Below, in pieces: positions 36,436 through 45,607 of a stretch of 64,000 nt of DNA. The notes under the pieces were generated by a model. That model saw only the letters and a program-made list of their open reading frames with translations, was not told the origin of the DNA and did no database searches. The DNA is from Streptomyces fagopyri (lineage in GTDB: Bacteria; Actinomycetota; Actinomycetes; Streptomycetales; Streptomycetaceae). The translations under genes were made by a program, and so were the position numbers. The stretch lies in assembly GCF_009498275.1 (NCBI RefSeq), contig NZ_CP045643.1, positions 1 through 64,000 on the forward strand. The letters run 5' to 3'. Within the stretch, counting starts at the first letter, position 1. Every line of letters starts with the position of its first letter.

Positions 36436-36637
36436 GCAAATGGCATGGCCGGTGGTTCACACTCGGCCATCTCTTGATTAGATCCGCTCCGCATTTTGCG
36501 ATCTTGCTGCGTCAGCCGCACCACCCAACGTCGGCCCCATATACAGGCACGATAGGCTTCGGTCGCCGATCGGTTCGCCGTGTGTCCTGTCTTTCCTAAT
36601 GTGCTGAGCCCGTTCAGTCGAAAAGCGGGATTAACCA
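36436..36637. other. Spacer between the two isoprenoid genes
   Basis: A 200-bp gap on the same transcript. I see no gene in it. Confidence 0.35.
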
Positions 36638-38404
36638 TCAATTCCCGTACGGCCGCGGTGTTGGCGCAGATGTCCTTTGGACCTCAAATCTGACCTCATC
36701 GCGCGGAGTCGGTAGTCTGTCTTTTATTTTTTCCCAAGGCGCCGGCGTGTCGAAGACATGTGCCCTTCCTTGGGAGTAGAGCTGAGCGTCCACCTCTTTG
36801 AGCCGGCGTAGTTGTTCGGGCTCGTACGGTGCATGCACCACGGCCGGAGGAGCTGGGTCGTTCGCCGCAGTCAGCAGTGCGTTAACCGCAGCACGGCCGC
36901 TCTGGTTCGCACCCTCCATCGTGGCAAGATTCACCGGGCACCTTACGTAGTCTCCGGCCATGAACAGGTTGGATGCTCCGGTGGCGGCTTGCGGCCTCAA
37001 CCGCCAGGATCCCTTCGTATTGATCATCAGAGGTTCTTCGTTCCAGGCCGGGCCTGGGCCGTCCAGACCGTGTACCGCCGGGTCTAGGTGCCAGGAGTGC
37101 ACCAAAGACGATTTCGCTACACTCTTGCTCCCGTCATCCAGCGCCTCACTAAGCTGAGCCCAGACCTCTGCTGCAACCTCGGCCCGTGTGCATTCCCGTG
37201 CTGGCTTTCCGTACAAAATTCCGGGAGTGTCCCATGCCGAGATATCGACGGACAGGCAGTCTTCGACAGTCCCATCACCGTATGTGGAGGGAAAATGAAC
37301 GTTCCAGAACTGTGCCTGACTGATGGACGTCAGGGCCCAGGGCGAGTCGAGGTAAATTACATGACCGTGGGCTATGGGAGTGCGTTCCCTGAGGTAGAAC
37401 TGGATCCCGACCATCCAGTCCGTATGCAAATCAGACACGGTAGTGAGTCGATGGTCGGCCTGGGCGAGTCCGCGTTCCAGCAAGCCTCGAACTCGTTCCA
37501 CAGGCAAAGCGCAGACGTACCAGTCAGACTCCAATTGACGGACGCGGCCCAGAGAATCTCGTAGAGTCACTCCCTTAATCTGTCCGTTTCGGACGGTCAG
37601 ACGTTCGGCCCTATATCCAAACTCGAGACGCACGCCTCGACCAGTCAGGCAGTCGGTCCACGGGTCTATCCACGCGGTGTTCGTAGGAGCATTTAAAACG
37701 CGGTCTGCCGCGGCTTCCCCCTGCCCCAGAAACCCGTGCACCATGGCTTCGATGAATCCCCCTACCGTGTGGGTGCTACTTGCCTCGGCCCGAGCGGCAA
37801 CGACCATACGCGTAACACCCACAACACAGAGCTTCCGGTATTCCTCCGAGGCTTGCGCGGCTCGGGTAAATTCCCACCACGACATATTTTCCCACTGACC
37901 CAGACGGCGTTCTTCACTGCTGGACATGTAGACCATGACACGGTTCGCGAAGTACAGCAGTTCAGGGCTGAGCCCCTTTCCATTTCCAAGTTCCAAGCCA
38001 AGTGACCGCAGGATCTGCGCCGGATTTCGGGGACCTGTTTCAGTCGATACGTCGATCATTCTCTCGCCGACCCTGCCTGAACGTGCGAGCATCACCTCGG
38101 GTGCTTCGCAAAGATTTCCGTGCACGCCGTCAGAGAGGTTGCGATACGGTATGCGGCGCATCGTGTCTGGAAGGCTTTTATAGAAGCTCGGGAAAAATCG
38201 GAATCCATGCTCAGCTGGGAGATCGAGACGCCCGCCTATGCCCGTCCCAGGAAGGGAGGTGCTGCGGGCTTTGCCTCCCCACCCTGCAGGTTCGAATACC
38301 GTGACGTCATATCCTCTTTCGTTCAGCTCCATGGCGGCAGTGAGCCCCGCTACCCCCCCTCCCAGAACAGCTACTGTCTTCTGCCGTCCAGCTCTCGTTC
38401 TCAC
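36638..38404 (-). CDS. Phytoene-desaturase / HpnE-like FAD oxidoreductase
   Basis: It encodes about 588 residues from the GTG at 38404. The frame is open to 38605, but the extra N-terminal text is GC-rich and belongs to the flank. TVAVLGGGVAGLTAAMELNE is the N-terminal FAD-binding motif, followed by GWGGKARS as in the amine-oxidase/phytoene-desaturase superfamily; EHGFRFFPSFYKSL and a C-terminal NLFMAGDYVRCPVNLATMEG (the second FAD motif) complete it. It should dehydrogenate or isomerise an isoprenoid substrate. Paired with a polyprenyl synthase but lacking a visible phytoene synthase or cyclase, the pathway is incomplete in this window. No strong ribosome site decides the start. Confidence 0.8.
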   Translation of the reverse strand: MRTRAGRQKTVAVLGGGVAGLTAAMELNERGYDVTVFEPAGWGGKARSTSLPGTGIGGRLDLPAEHGFRFFPSFYKSLPDTMRRIPYRNLSDGVHGNLCEAPEVMLARSGRVGERMIDVSTETGPRNPAQILRSLGLELGNGKGLSPELLYFANRVMVYMSSSEERRLGQWENMSWWEFTRAAQASEEYRKLCVVGVTRMVVAARAEASSTHTVGGFIEAMVHGFLGQGEAAADRVLNAPTNTAWIDPWTDCLTGRGVRLEFGYRAERLTVRNGQIKGVTLRDSLGRVRQLESDWYVCALPVERVRGLLERGLAQADHRLTTVSDLHTDWMVGIQFYLRERTPIAHGHVIYLDSPWALTSISQAQFWNVHFPSTYGDGTVEDCLSVDISAWDTPGILYGKPARECTRAEVAAEVWAQLSEALDDGSKSVAKSSLVHSWHLDPAVHGLDGPGPAWNEEPLMINTKGSWRLRPQAATGASNLFMAGDYVRCPVNLATMEGANQSGRAAVNALLTAANDPAPPAVVHAPYEPEQLRRLKEVDAQLYSQGRAHVFDTPAPWEKIKDRLPTPRDEVRFEVQRTSAPTPRPYGN

Positions 38405-38647
38405 TATGTAAGCCAATCCATGAAGTCGCTTACTAACCACTTCCGACAAAAAGAGAGGAGCGACAACGGCTGGGCGAGATCGATCGGGACCGCGCGCGCC
38501 GTCGTCGGCGGGCCGCCAGGTCCCGATCCACCAGCGCCCGGTCCCAGGAGTGCCGACCCTCGACGACCGCGCCCGCATCGGTGCGGGCGCATACGTGATC
38601 ACCATCGAATGACGTCCATCGCAGCAGCGGCCACCCCTCTCAACGCA

Positions 38648-40120
38648 TCACACCCAGAACTTGACGGCCTCGAGCCAGCGCGTGTTCTCCAGGGCGCCCC
38701 CGAAGATGTACCTGGGGCGCGACTGGGTGCAGCCCTCGCTCCCCCAGTCGTAGCCGTGGACCTTGGTCGTCCGGCAGACCCGGCCACTGCCGATGTTGAT
38801 AGCGAAACCTGTCATATAGGGAGCGCCCGACTTCGTGCTACCGACATAGTTGTTCCTGCCGTCACCGATGACGGCCGTCCACTGTGGTTCCCACTTGCCC
38901 TGGCCGTTGGCCGACTTGGCGTCGTGCACGAAGGCGTTGGCGGCCGAGCCGTTGCCGCCGTACACCGCGATGTTGAGAGCCTGGATCGGGTGGCTCCCGC
39001 TGGTCGTTCCCGCGAGCGTGCCGTCGCATACGGGCTTCTGCCAGCCCTGTCCGGAGAGGTACGCGCGGTAGCAGATGTGGCGCCCTGACGGGTCGCTCCG
39101 ATGGAGCCGGTTCACCGCGGTGGCGGCGGTGTCCTGGGCGGGCTTCGCGGTCACAGTGGCCCGCGGCGGCTTCGCGGTCACGGTTGCCTGCGGCGGCTTC
39201 GCGGTCACGGTGGTGCCTCCCGCTCCTCCTGCTCCGCCCGCTGTTCCTCCGTTCTTCGGGGCCTTCGCACTCTCCGAGGCCCACGGCTTGGCAGACGGTG
39301 AGGTGGCTGTCGCGCTTGGCGGGGCGCTCTCGGACGAGGAGGCGGCAGGCGCCGTGACCACCTCCAGAGGGTTCCCCTTCCTACTGCTCGAACGGGCGGC
39401 CTGCTTCTGGTGCTCTCCCTTGTCCGATGCGCCGCTGCCCAGGACCACCAACGGAACGATGACCAGGGCGGCCACGCCGAGCGCCACCAGCCCGACGGCC
39501 AGGGGTTTGTGAAGCAGACCAGGCGACTTGTACTCCTCGTCCGACTGACGCCTCCCCTTCCCTGGAGCGACCTTCGGGCCGAGGCGAACGACGGGCAGTG
39601 GAGGCGTGGTGAGCTGCGGCGGCTGCTCGGGTGTGGGCGCCGGGACGTCGAAGCATTCGGCACCGTCTTCGTTGTTGTCAACGGTGCCGGTGCCGGTGTC
39701 ATCGAGATCGTGAGGCACGGCAGGCTCGGGCGGGAAACCCGGCTGTGCCCGCTGCTCCTGCTCCTCCTGCTGCTGCTGCTCCAGAAGGCTGCTCGAACCG
39801 TCCGGGGCGACCTCGACGTACGCCACGTACCCCGCGGCGGGATCGGAGATAGTCGCCCTCACGCCGGCGTTCAGGTCACGTGCGTACTCCTGCAGCCTGT
39901 CGAGGATCGCAGCGTCGAGCGACTCCCCTTCCGCGACCGGAACGGGTTCTCCGTCGATGGCGGCCGAGCCGTCACCGGAGATGACCACCGCGGGGCGTGG
40001 CGCCGGCTCGGGCGGCTCCCCGGCGGATTCCGGCTTGCTGAGATCCGGCCGTTCCTCCGGCACGGCGTCATCATCTCCCGTGCTCCGCTCGTCGAGTTCT
40101 TCCTCTTCACCCCGGCTCAT
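38648..40120 (-). CDS. Single-pass membrane protein with extracellular ChW-like repeats, linked to the T4SS-like locus
   Basis: It encodes 490 residues (AAAGGAAGAG ahead). The N-terminal cytoplasmic part has a domain at about residues 44-115 (VISGDGSAAIDGEPVPVAEG, LDAAILDRLQEYARDL) that is repeated in the protein at 56511. Gln/Glu-rich and Pro-rich linkers, one membrane helix at about 207-230 and a long Thr/Ala/Lys stalk (TVTAKPPQATVTAKPP) follow. The last 150 residues resemble clostridial hydrophobic-W repeats (YRAYLSGQGWQKPVCDGTLA, then ALENTRWLEAVKFWV), which bind cell-surface glycans or proteins. It probably acts at the outside of the cell as an adhesion or tip-like part of the secretion system. 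Function is inferred. Confidence 0.75.
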   Translation of the reverse strand: MSRGEEEELDERSTGDDDAVPEERPDLSKPESAGEPPEPAPRPAVVISGDGSAAIDGEPVPVAEGESLDAAILDRLQEYARDLNAGVRATISDPAAGYVAYVEVAPDGSSSLLEQQQQEEQEQRAQPGFPPEPAVPHDLDDTGTGTVDNNEDGAECFDVPAPTPEQPPQLTTPPLPVVRLGPKVAPGKGRRQSDEEYKSPGLLHKPLAVGLVALGVAALVIVPLVVLGSGASDKGEHQKQAARSSSRKGNPLEVVTAPAASSSESAPPSATATSPSAKPWASESAKAPKNGGTAGGAGGAGGTTVTAKPPQATVTAKPPRATVTAKPAQDTAATAVNRLHRSDPSGRHICYRAYLSGQGWQKPVCDGTLAGTTSGSHPIQALNIAVYGGNGSAANAFVHDAKSANGQGKWEPQWTAVIGDGRNNYVGSTKSGAPYMTGFAINIGSGRVCRTTKVHGYDWGSEGCTQSRPRYIFGGALENTRWLEAVKFWV

Positions 40121-40335
40121 CGCTCTTCCTTTCTGGCGCTGCCCGGCCGAATGACCCCGGTCGGGAACGTCGTACGGTCCCCGGGTGTCGCAACGGGCGC
40201 CGTAGCGGAACGGTTCAATCCCTCGGCCGACGGGACAGTGACGATCCGAACGGGCAGTGACTGGCGGTCAGGCGGCCGCTGCTGACGGGCTGCTACGTCC
40301 AGTCCGAGGGGTGAACGGCCGGCTATGAAGCTTCC

Positions 40336-40515
40336 ATGCGTTTCGCCGTCCTGGGGCCGGTCCGAGCCTGGAGCGGCGAAACGGAACTGGACCTTGGTTC
40401 GCCACAGCAGCAGGCCGTCCTGGCGGCGCTGCTGCTCCGTCGGGGGCGCGCTGTCGCACTCGCCGAGCTCCTCGACACGGTCTGGGCTGAGGAGCGGTCC
40501 GTGGCTGCCGTTTCC
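40336..40515 (+). pseudogene. First 60 codons of a SARP-type regulator
   Basis: MRFAVLGPVRAWSGETELDL then GSPQQQAVLAALLLRRGRAV is the start of the winged-helix domain of SARP/AfsR proteins and closely parallels the intact regulator at 58224-61130. The similarity breaks at about 40515 and runs out of frame against the thaumatin/GH relic. It is a truncated copy. Confidence 0.75.
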
Positions 40516-40544
40516 AGTACAAGGGGCCGAAGATGACGAGAGTT

Positions 40545-42109
40545 CAACTCCCGGGTCAGCTCGTCGTGGTACGTACGGCCGCTGGCGTTGGCGGTCGTAC
40601 CGTCGTGGAGGCCGGTCGGGCTGGTCCGCGTGGAGAGGGTGAACCAGGCGTAGCGCTCCACGAAGCCCAGGCTGTCAAGCATCTGTGTCGACGACGTGAT
40701 GAAGGCGGTCTGTTCCTGCTCGCCGGGGTAGCGGGGAGTGGGCCGGGAGAAGTCGATCAGGCCGTACTCGGTCAGCCAGATCGGCCTGTGGTCGCGGTCC
40801 CAGACGGCTTACAGATAGCCGCGCAGCTGGTTCGCGGCGTCCGGGCCGAAGCGGAGCCGTGCCAGTGCCGCGGGATGAAGGCGACGCGCAGGTGGCGGAT
40901 GGCGGCTCCCTTCATGAAGCGGTCCAGCCAGCCGCCGCCCAATTCGGCGTTTGCGGCGACCGCAGGTGCGCCCAGGCGCAGGCCTGCGGCCTCCGACTTG
41001 GGCCACCGGTTGAGGGCTTGCTTGGGCGTCATTTTGGACTGTCCTGCGTTGTCGTGCTCGTTGCAGCCGAGCAGTTCGATGGTGCCGCCCTGGGTCGTAG
41101 CGTTCAATTCGGCGTCGGTGACGGAGCCTGGGCCCCAGATCATCGGGACGTAGTGGACGCCGCCCGGCTTGGTGACCGCGCCGGTGGAGGCGCCCGAGGC
41201 GGCGAGCGCCTGGGAGGCAGCGTCGACGGGGTTGAGACTGAGGCTCTTGCGGAGCGGGGCGGCGATGGTCGCGGAGGCGGTGACCGGGGCGGGCTGGGCA
41301 GAGACAGGGTCCAGTGGTGCCGGTTCCGAAGGCGACGGTCAGGCCGCTGCACCTGGTGCACTGGTACACGACCTTGTTGCCCGGCTCGGCGTCCTGCTTC
41401 GACCAGTTGCACGCCGCGGGCACTGCTGGTTGACCATGTCGCTGTGCGGGGTCTCCGCGTCCCGGTTCGGGTTGACACAGACGAGCGGCTGTCCGGTGGT
41501 CGGATCCTTGGTCAGGTCATCGGCCGGGCAGGAGGACAGGAAGTCCTGCGCACAGCCGGCCACCGCGCGCTCGCCGCTCGCTGGCGGCGTCACGTCGTTC
41601 GGTGTGATGGTGACCGGCGCGGCGACAGCGTCGACGCAGCTGACGTCGTACCAGGGCGTCAGGGAGTCGGCAGGGTCGAATTGAACTCGACCCGTTCGGT
41701 GAGCTGTTGCCCGACGGAACAGCGGTGGGCATACGGACCGCAGTCGCCGACGGCGCAGTGGAACGTGCCCCCGACGTCACCACCGCACCCCTGACGGGCT
41801 AAGAAGGTGCCGCGCCCGTGCCCGGCGCCCTCGTGCTCGGGATGCCCTGATCGTGGCGGACTGCCCCGGGTCCAGCGTCGGCAGCCCAGTGATCGCCGCC
41901 GAACCGTCCGCGTTGACCTCACTGCCGACCCAGATACGGCTGCCGGTGCGGTCCTGGAGGGTGATGGTGTGGTCGGCGATGTCCGCGGTGAGGGTTCCGT
42001 CGATGATCGTACCGCTGCTTGACCGGTGGGTCTGGATCGCTACGGCGGTACCGGAGACTCCAACTATGACGAGGAACGGGGCCTGAAGGATTGAGGCGCG
42101 TCTGCGCAT
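40545..42109 (-). pseudogene. Decayed secreted thaumatin-like / glycoside hydrolase fusion
   Basis: Read on the minus strand from an ATG at 42109: a signal-like start (MRRRASILQAPFLVIVGVSG), then thaumatin-like text (GSRIWVGSEVNADGSAAITG, HCAVGDCGPYAHRC, CPADDLTKDPTTGQPLVCVN). In other frames follow VYQCTRCSGLTVAFGTG and a GH128/Asl1-like catalytic domain (MIWGPGSVTDAELNATTQGG, GWLDRFMKGAAIRHLRVAF, then FVERYAWFTLSTRTSPTGL). At least three frameshifts and a TAA at 40809-40811 break it. When whole it would have attacked beta-1,3-glucans of fungal walls. Confidence 0.75.
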
Positions 42110-42252
42110 ACGGGGTGCCTCTCCGTCGGAGGCGCGCGTGGTGATGGTGATCGGCGGTCAGGTTTCGCCGCCGGGGGCACGACGGACGGGTATGGGGGAT
42201 GGTTCACTCGTCGGCGCGGATGTCAGGGAGGCCGCACGGGATTCGTCGCGGG

Positions 42253-42510
42253 CTACGGCACCTCGGGTTCCGTCGCCGGTTCGAATCCCGTCGGCAACGG
42301 CAGCAGACCGGCGGGCAGGGACATCGTGGGAGGGGGCGGAGTGCCGCCCGCCGGTCGGGGCAGATCCCGACGGGAGTACCAGCCGTCCGCGTCGGACGCC
42401 GGCGCGCGACGCCGTAGCAGGCCCTGCGGCGCGAACCGTTCCGGACCGAAGGCCGGCCTGCCGTGCTCCTTGCGCTGCGTCACGCCATCGCGTACCCCGA
42501 CCCCGGACAT
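42253..42510 (-). CDS. Small hypothetical protein
   Basis: It encodes 85 residues from an ATG at 42510, supported mainly by a strong GGGAGGAATTCAC ribosome site just upstream. The protein is Arg/Pro-rich (RPAFGPERFAPQGLLRRRA) with a Pro-rich centre and no recognisable domain. It lies in the same orientation as the T4SS-like operon. Confidence 0.5.
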   Translation of the reverse strand: MSGVGVRDGVTQRKEHGRPAFGPERFAPQGLLRRRAPASDADGWYSRRDLPRPAGGTPPPPTMSLPAGLLPLPTGFEPATEPEVP

Positions 42511-42776
42511 GTGAATTCCTCCCCGTTCCGCCGACCGGGCTGTATCGGCCGGCTGCCGGTGCCGGTTCGAGACATGCAACAGATCGCGTGTGCCGCGTGG
42601 TTCAACGCCGCGGGCGCCGGGCGAACGGTACCGACGGTTCGAGGCGGCCGAAGAGCTGCCTCTTTACGAGAGTGGGCATGTCGCCGAAGTCCCGGACAAG
42701 TTGACGGGCGACGGGCAGTTCGGGGCAGCAGTCTTGAACTGTGCGGGCGGGGGCTTGAGCGTGACGCGTCGGCGCA

Positions 42777-42804
42777 ACGGCCGCACCCTCCGGAGTGCGG
42801 CCGT
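42777..42804 (-). terminator. Hairpin terminator of the T4SS-like operon
   Basis: A perfect 10-bp stem (acggccgcac / gtgcggccgt) with an 8-base loop lies 28 bases past the stop of the gene at 42832. Confidence 0.8.
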
Positions 42805-42831
42805 GTGAGTCACGCCAGTGGGATGTCCCGG

Positions 42832-43701
42832 TCAGCGGCGCACGAGGTGCGACTGCTCCGGGGCCTTCGCCTTTGAGGACGACGCCGCAGCACTGGAACT
42901 CGGCTGCTGAGCGTAGTACGCCTGGTCATGCATCGTCGGGTTGTAATACGCCGCGTTGGCCTGAGTCGGCAGGGAGGAGTGGGACGACCGGGTGTCGGGC
43001 GTCTCAAGCCCGGGTTCGACATCCCCCATTTCGTATCCGATGTTTGTGCGCGGGTGCTGGTACATCGGGCCACCCCGACCCTGTGGGGTATGCGCCAGGT
43101 TGATCCCGGTTGAGAGGGCGGTTCCGTAGGTACCCAAACCGCTCGATATCGTGGCGGCGACGGATCCAGTGGGGACCAGAGCAGCGGTGAGGTTGGCTCC
43201 CAATGCGCCGAACCGGGCCGCCGTCGCAGTCGTCGTCCACGCGTCAGTGGCCTCGCCGGCACCGTGGGCCTTGTACGCGTGGTACAGCTCGGTCCCGACC
43301 GCGACCCCCTGAGCGCCGACTCCTATCGCGTTGGTGATCATCTTGGCCTTGCCCTCTGGTACGAGGTTGGCGGCACCCTGGATTAGGGTCGGCACGATCT
43401 CGACCAGAGCTTTCACGATCTTTTTGCTGTTCTCTGCGACCCACTTTGTCGCCTGCTCGTCCCAGCGTGAGACTTTGGGGATCCGAGGGTTGTTTGTGGT
43501 GACCGCATAGAAGCTCTTGCTGGCCTGGTCGTACATGCCGACCTCGGCGCCCTTGAAGAGCGTAGGGGCGGAATCTTCCGGCACTTCCTTTCTCGACTCT
43601 TTGGCAATGGCCTTGCCCTTCCCTTTGTCAGTCACCTCGACAGAGTGAAAGGAACTGGCGTTGGAGTCGCGGCTGTCGTCTGATCCCTGTGAACGTGGCA
43701 T
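42832..43701 (-). CDS. Unrecognised 289-residue protein at the end of the T4SS-like locus (candidate substrate)
   Basis: It starts at the ATG 43701 (AAGGAAGGATCAC ahead). The N-terminal third is charged (VTDKGKGKAIAKESRKEVPE). The middle is helical and Ala/Gly-rich with weakly hydrophobic runs (ALVEIVPTLIQGAANLVPEG, GANLTAALVPTGSVAATISS). The C-terminus is low-complexity with Tyr/Gln (DQAYYAQQPSSSAAASSS) and a basic tail KAPEQSHLVRR. It has no signal peptide and I recognise no family. Its codons are less GC-biased than the neighbours. As the last gene before a terminator beside secretion genes, with a positively charged tail as in VirB/D4 substrates, it is a candidate secreted protein; this is a guess. 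Confidence 0.6.
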   Translation of the reverse strand: MPRSQGSDDSRDSNASSFHSVEVTDKGKGKAIAKESRKEVPEDSAPTLFKGAEVGMYDQASKSFYAVTTNNPRIPKVSRWDEQATKWVAENSKKIVKALVEIVPTLIQGAANLVPEGKAKMITNAIGVGAQGVAVGTELYHAYKAHGAGEATDAWTTTATAARFGALGANLTAALVPTGSVAATISSGLGTYGTALSTGINLAHTPQGRGGPMYQHPRTNIGYEMGDVEPGLETPDTRSSHSSLPTQANAAYYNPTMHDQAYYAQQPSSSAAASSSKAKAPEQSHLVRR

Positions 43702-43868
43702 GTGATCCTTCCTTCTGAGTGGCGGTCGCCGAGTACCACTTCCGTGAAGGCGGCGAACTCGGTGCGACCATTCGGTTCGTGTCCGCTCGGCCGTTACAAC
43801 GCTGTCACTGGAGCTTCGGTTCACCTCCTTTCCCTTCAAGTTCCGTTTTTTCGCCAGCCTTGTCGACA

Positions 43869-44372
43869 TCACGCCGGGGGTGGAGGAGGCGGCCCGAACG
43901 GATCCATGGCGTCGACCTTGGGCGCTTCTTTCGGGCGATGCATGCCTGGCTTGCATCCGGCGAAGGGGCCCTGAGGGTCTCGCAGGGCGGTCATGGCGGT
44001 CGTCAGATAGTCACGGTGCCAGGTGGCGGGACCGACCACCGCGGAACCCGGGCCGGTCAGTTCACCCCACGCGAGCCACAGGGAGTGGAGTTGCGCGACC
44101 GCTTCGGGGTGCTCCCACCAGCGCCCGCACCAAGGCGCCGTCGACGTGATCTCCCTGCCGTAGACGGGGAGTAGCACGTGGTGCGTCCACAGGGTCAGCT
44201 GGCGCAGCGAGTTGGCGTAGGCGGGCCCCTCCAGATAGAGGATGAACTGCGGTGGCGACAGGGGTTTTTCCCGAGGAGCCGCGTCGTCCCCGCCGGCACT
44301 GGGTTTCTCGCCGGGAGGTGCGTTGCCTCCGGCTGCTGGGACGTCGGGCTTCTCCGTCTGTGTGGTCGACAT
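43869..44372 (-). CDS. DUF4913-family protein
   Basis: It encodes 167 residues from the ATG at 44372 (GGAG ahead). After a Pro/Gly/Lys-rich leader comes the domain: LRQLTLWTHHVLLPVYGREI, WCGRWWEHPEAVAQLHSLWL, AWGEL and a GPFAGCKPG end. This Trp-rich pattern is DUF4913, a family found next to conjugation-type ATPases in actinobacterial plasmids and chromosomes. It is probably cytoplasmic, perhaps an accessory to the coupling protein. It is followed directly by the candidate-substrate gene. Confidence 0.75.
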   Translation of the reverse strand: MSTTQTEKPDVPAAGGNAPPGEKPSAGGDDAAPREKPLSPPQFILYLEGPAYANSLRQLTLWTHHVLLPVYGREITSTAPWCGRWWEHPEAVAQLHSLWLAWGELTGPGSAVVGPATWHRDYLTTAMTALRDPQGPFAGCKPGMHRPKEAPKVDAMDPFGPPPPPPA

Positions 44373-44418
44373 GGCACTCCTGCTGTCGTTCGGCGGGGCT
44401 TTCGGTGGGGACGAGGTG

Positions 44419-45453
44419 TCACGCGTCGGGCCGTACCACCCCCAGAATCCGCATCGAGGCCGCCGGGGACTCGTACACGTACCGCCCCGGCCGCGGCGCG
44501 GAGATGATGTTCCCTCGCCCGACGTAGATGGCCACATGGCTCGCGTCGGAGAAGTAGATGATCAGGTCCCCCGGGCGCATGTCCACGATCGGGATGTGCT
44601 TCAGCTGGGCCCACTGCATCTCCGACGTTCGGGGGATCGTGACGCCCGCAGCCAGCCACGCCTGGCTGGTGAGGCCGGAGCAGTCGTAGGAGTCGGGGCC
44701 CTCGGCACCCCAGACGTAGGGCTTGCCGATCTGTCGGCTGGCGAAGGCGATGGCCTTCTTACCGGCGGGCGTCGCCTCGGTGCCGATCTTCTTGAGGATG
44801 CCTGTCCTCTCCCACTCGGCCTGGGCCTGTTCCGACCGCTGCTTCTCCAGGTCGGCGAGGCGGGCCCGCTCCTTGGCCGCGAGCGAGGATTCCAGCGCCT
44901 TCGCCTCGGTGATGTGCCGCTCGATCGTCGTGCGCTGTGTCGCCATCGTGCGGCGGCTCGCCCGTAGTCGCTTCAGTTCGGCCGCCGCCTCGTCCGTGCG
45001 GCGGCGCAGGACGGACTTCGTCGTCTTCAGATCGGTGACGAGGTTCTGTGTCTTCTGCTGGGCCTGGAGCGCCACCACCCCGTTGTTGAGGGCCTGTTCG
45101 GGGTCGCCCGCCAGGGCGAACTGGAGCTCGGCGGGCATGCCGCCGCCCCGGTACTGGGCCCTGGCCGCCGCTCCGGCGTAGGAGTTGAGGCGAGTCAGTT
45201 TCCCCTCGGCCGTGCGGACCCGGGAGTTGAGTGAGGCGACACGGCTCTGCTGTGCCTTCACCTTGACGTCGGCCGCGTCGTACTTGTCGGTCGCCACCTC
45301 CGCCTGGTGGTACAGGCTCTCCAGCTTGTCCTGTACCTCGGTGAGGGTCTGAGGGTCGGCTCGGGCGCCCTGTTGGCTCACCGCCGTCAGGACGCAGGCC
45401 AGGGCGACGGCTGCCGCCGCCCGGTGGCTGTGGGTGCGCAGAGGCCGTCTCAT
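44419..45453 (-). CDS. Secreted NlpC/P60 peptidoglycan hydrolase with coiled-coil
   Basis: It encodes 344 residues. It has a signal peptide at 1-32 and a long coiled-coil (about 35-215), as in RipA/CwlO-type enzymes. The C-terminal NlpC/P60 domain has the catalytic Cys in DSYDCSGLTSQAW, the His in SDASHVAIYVG and the third residue in the strand after it; PGDLIIYF lies between. It cuts the peptide stem of peptidoglycan, here probably to open a path for the secretion apparatus. In T4SS-like loci such hydrolases stand in for VirB1-type enzymes. Confidence 0.88.
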   Translation of the reverse strand: MRRPLRTHSHRAAAAVALACVLTAVSQQGARADPQTLTEVQDKLESLYHQAEVATDKYDAADVKVKAQQSRVASLNSRVRTAEGKLTRLNSYAGAAARAQYRGGGMPAELQFALAGDPEQALNNGVVALQAQQKTQNLVTDLKTTKSVLRRRTDEAAAELKRLRASRRTMATQRTTIERHITEAKALESSLAAKERARLADLEKQRSEQAQAEWERTGILKKIGTEATPAGKKAIAFASRQIGKPYVWGAEGPDSYDCSGLTSQAWLAAGVTIPRTSEMQWAQLKHIPIVDMRPGDLIIYFSDASHVAIYVGRGNIISAPRPGRYVYESPAASMRILGVVRPDA

Positions 45454-45607
45454 CTGAGCCGAAGATCCCTTCGTACGCGTCGGTGAGGATGCCTGACACA
45501 ACGGGCGCCACCCGTACGGCGGTTCAATGAAGATGGGACGGCGTGAACCCACAGCGCGCGGCGGACGTTGTGCGCGAAGAGGTACGACGGCCGGTGAAGG
45601 GGACCGT

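Noticed and set aside
42225..42300. tRNA T-arm-like string (ggttcgaatcccgtcgg)
   Set aside because: No acceptor stem, D-arm or anticodon arm can be folded from the preceding 70 bases, and the segment is the end of a small coding frame with a good ribosome site.
42590..42808. A 72-codon plus frame across the terminator
   Set aside because: It reads through the operon terminator hairpin and lacks a ribosome site; the hairpin explains the sequence better.
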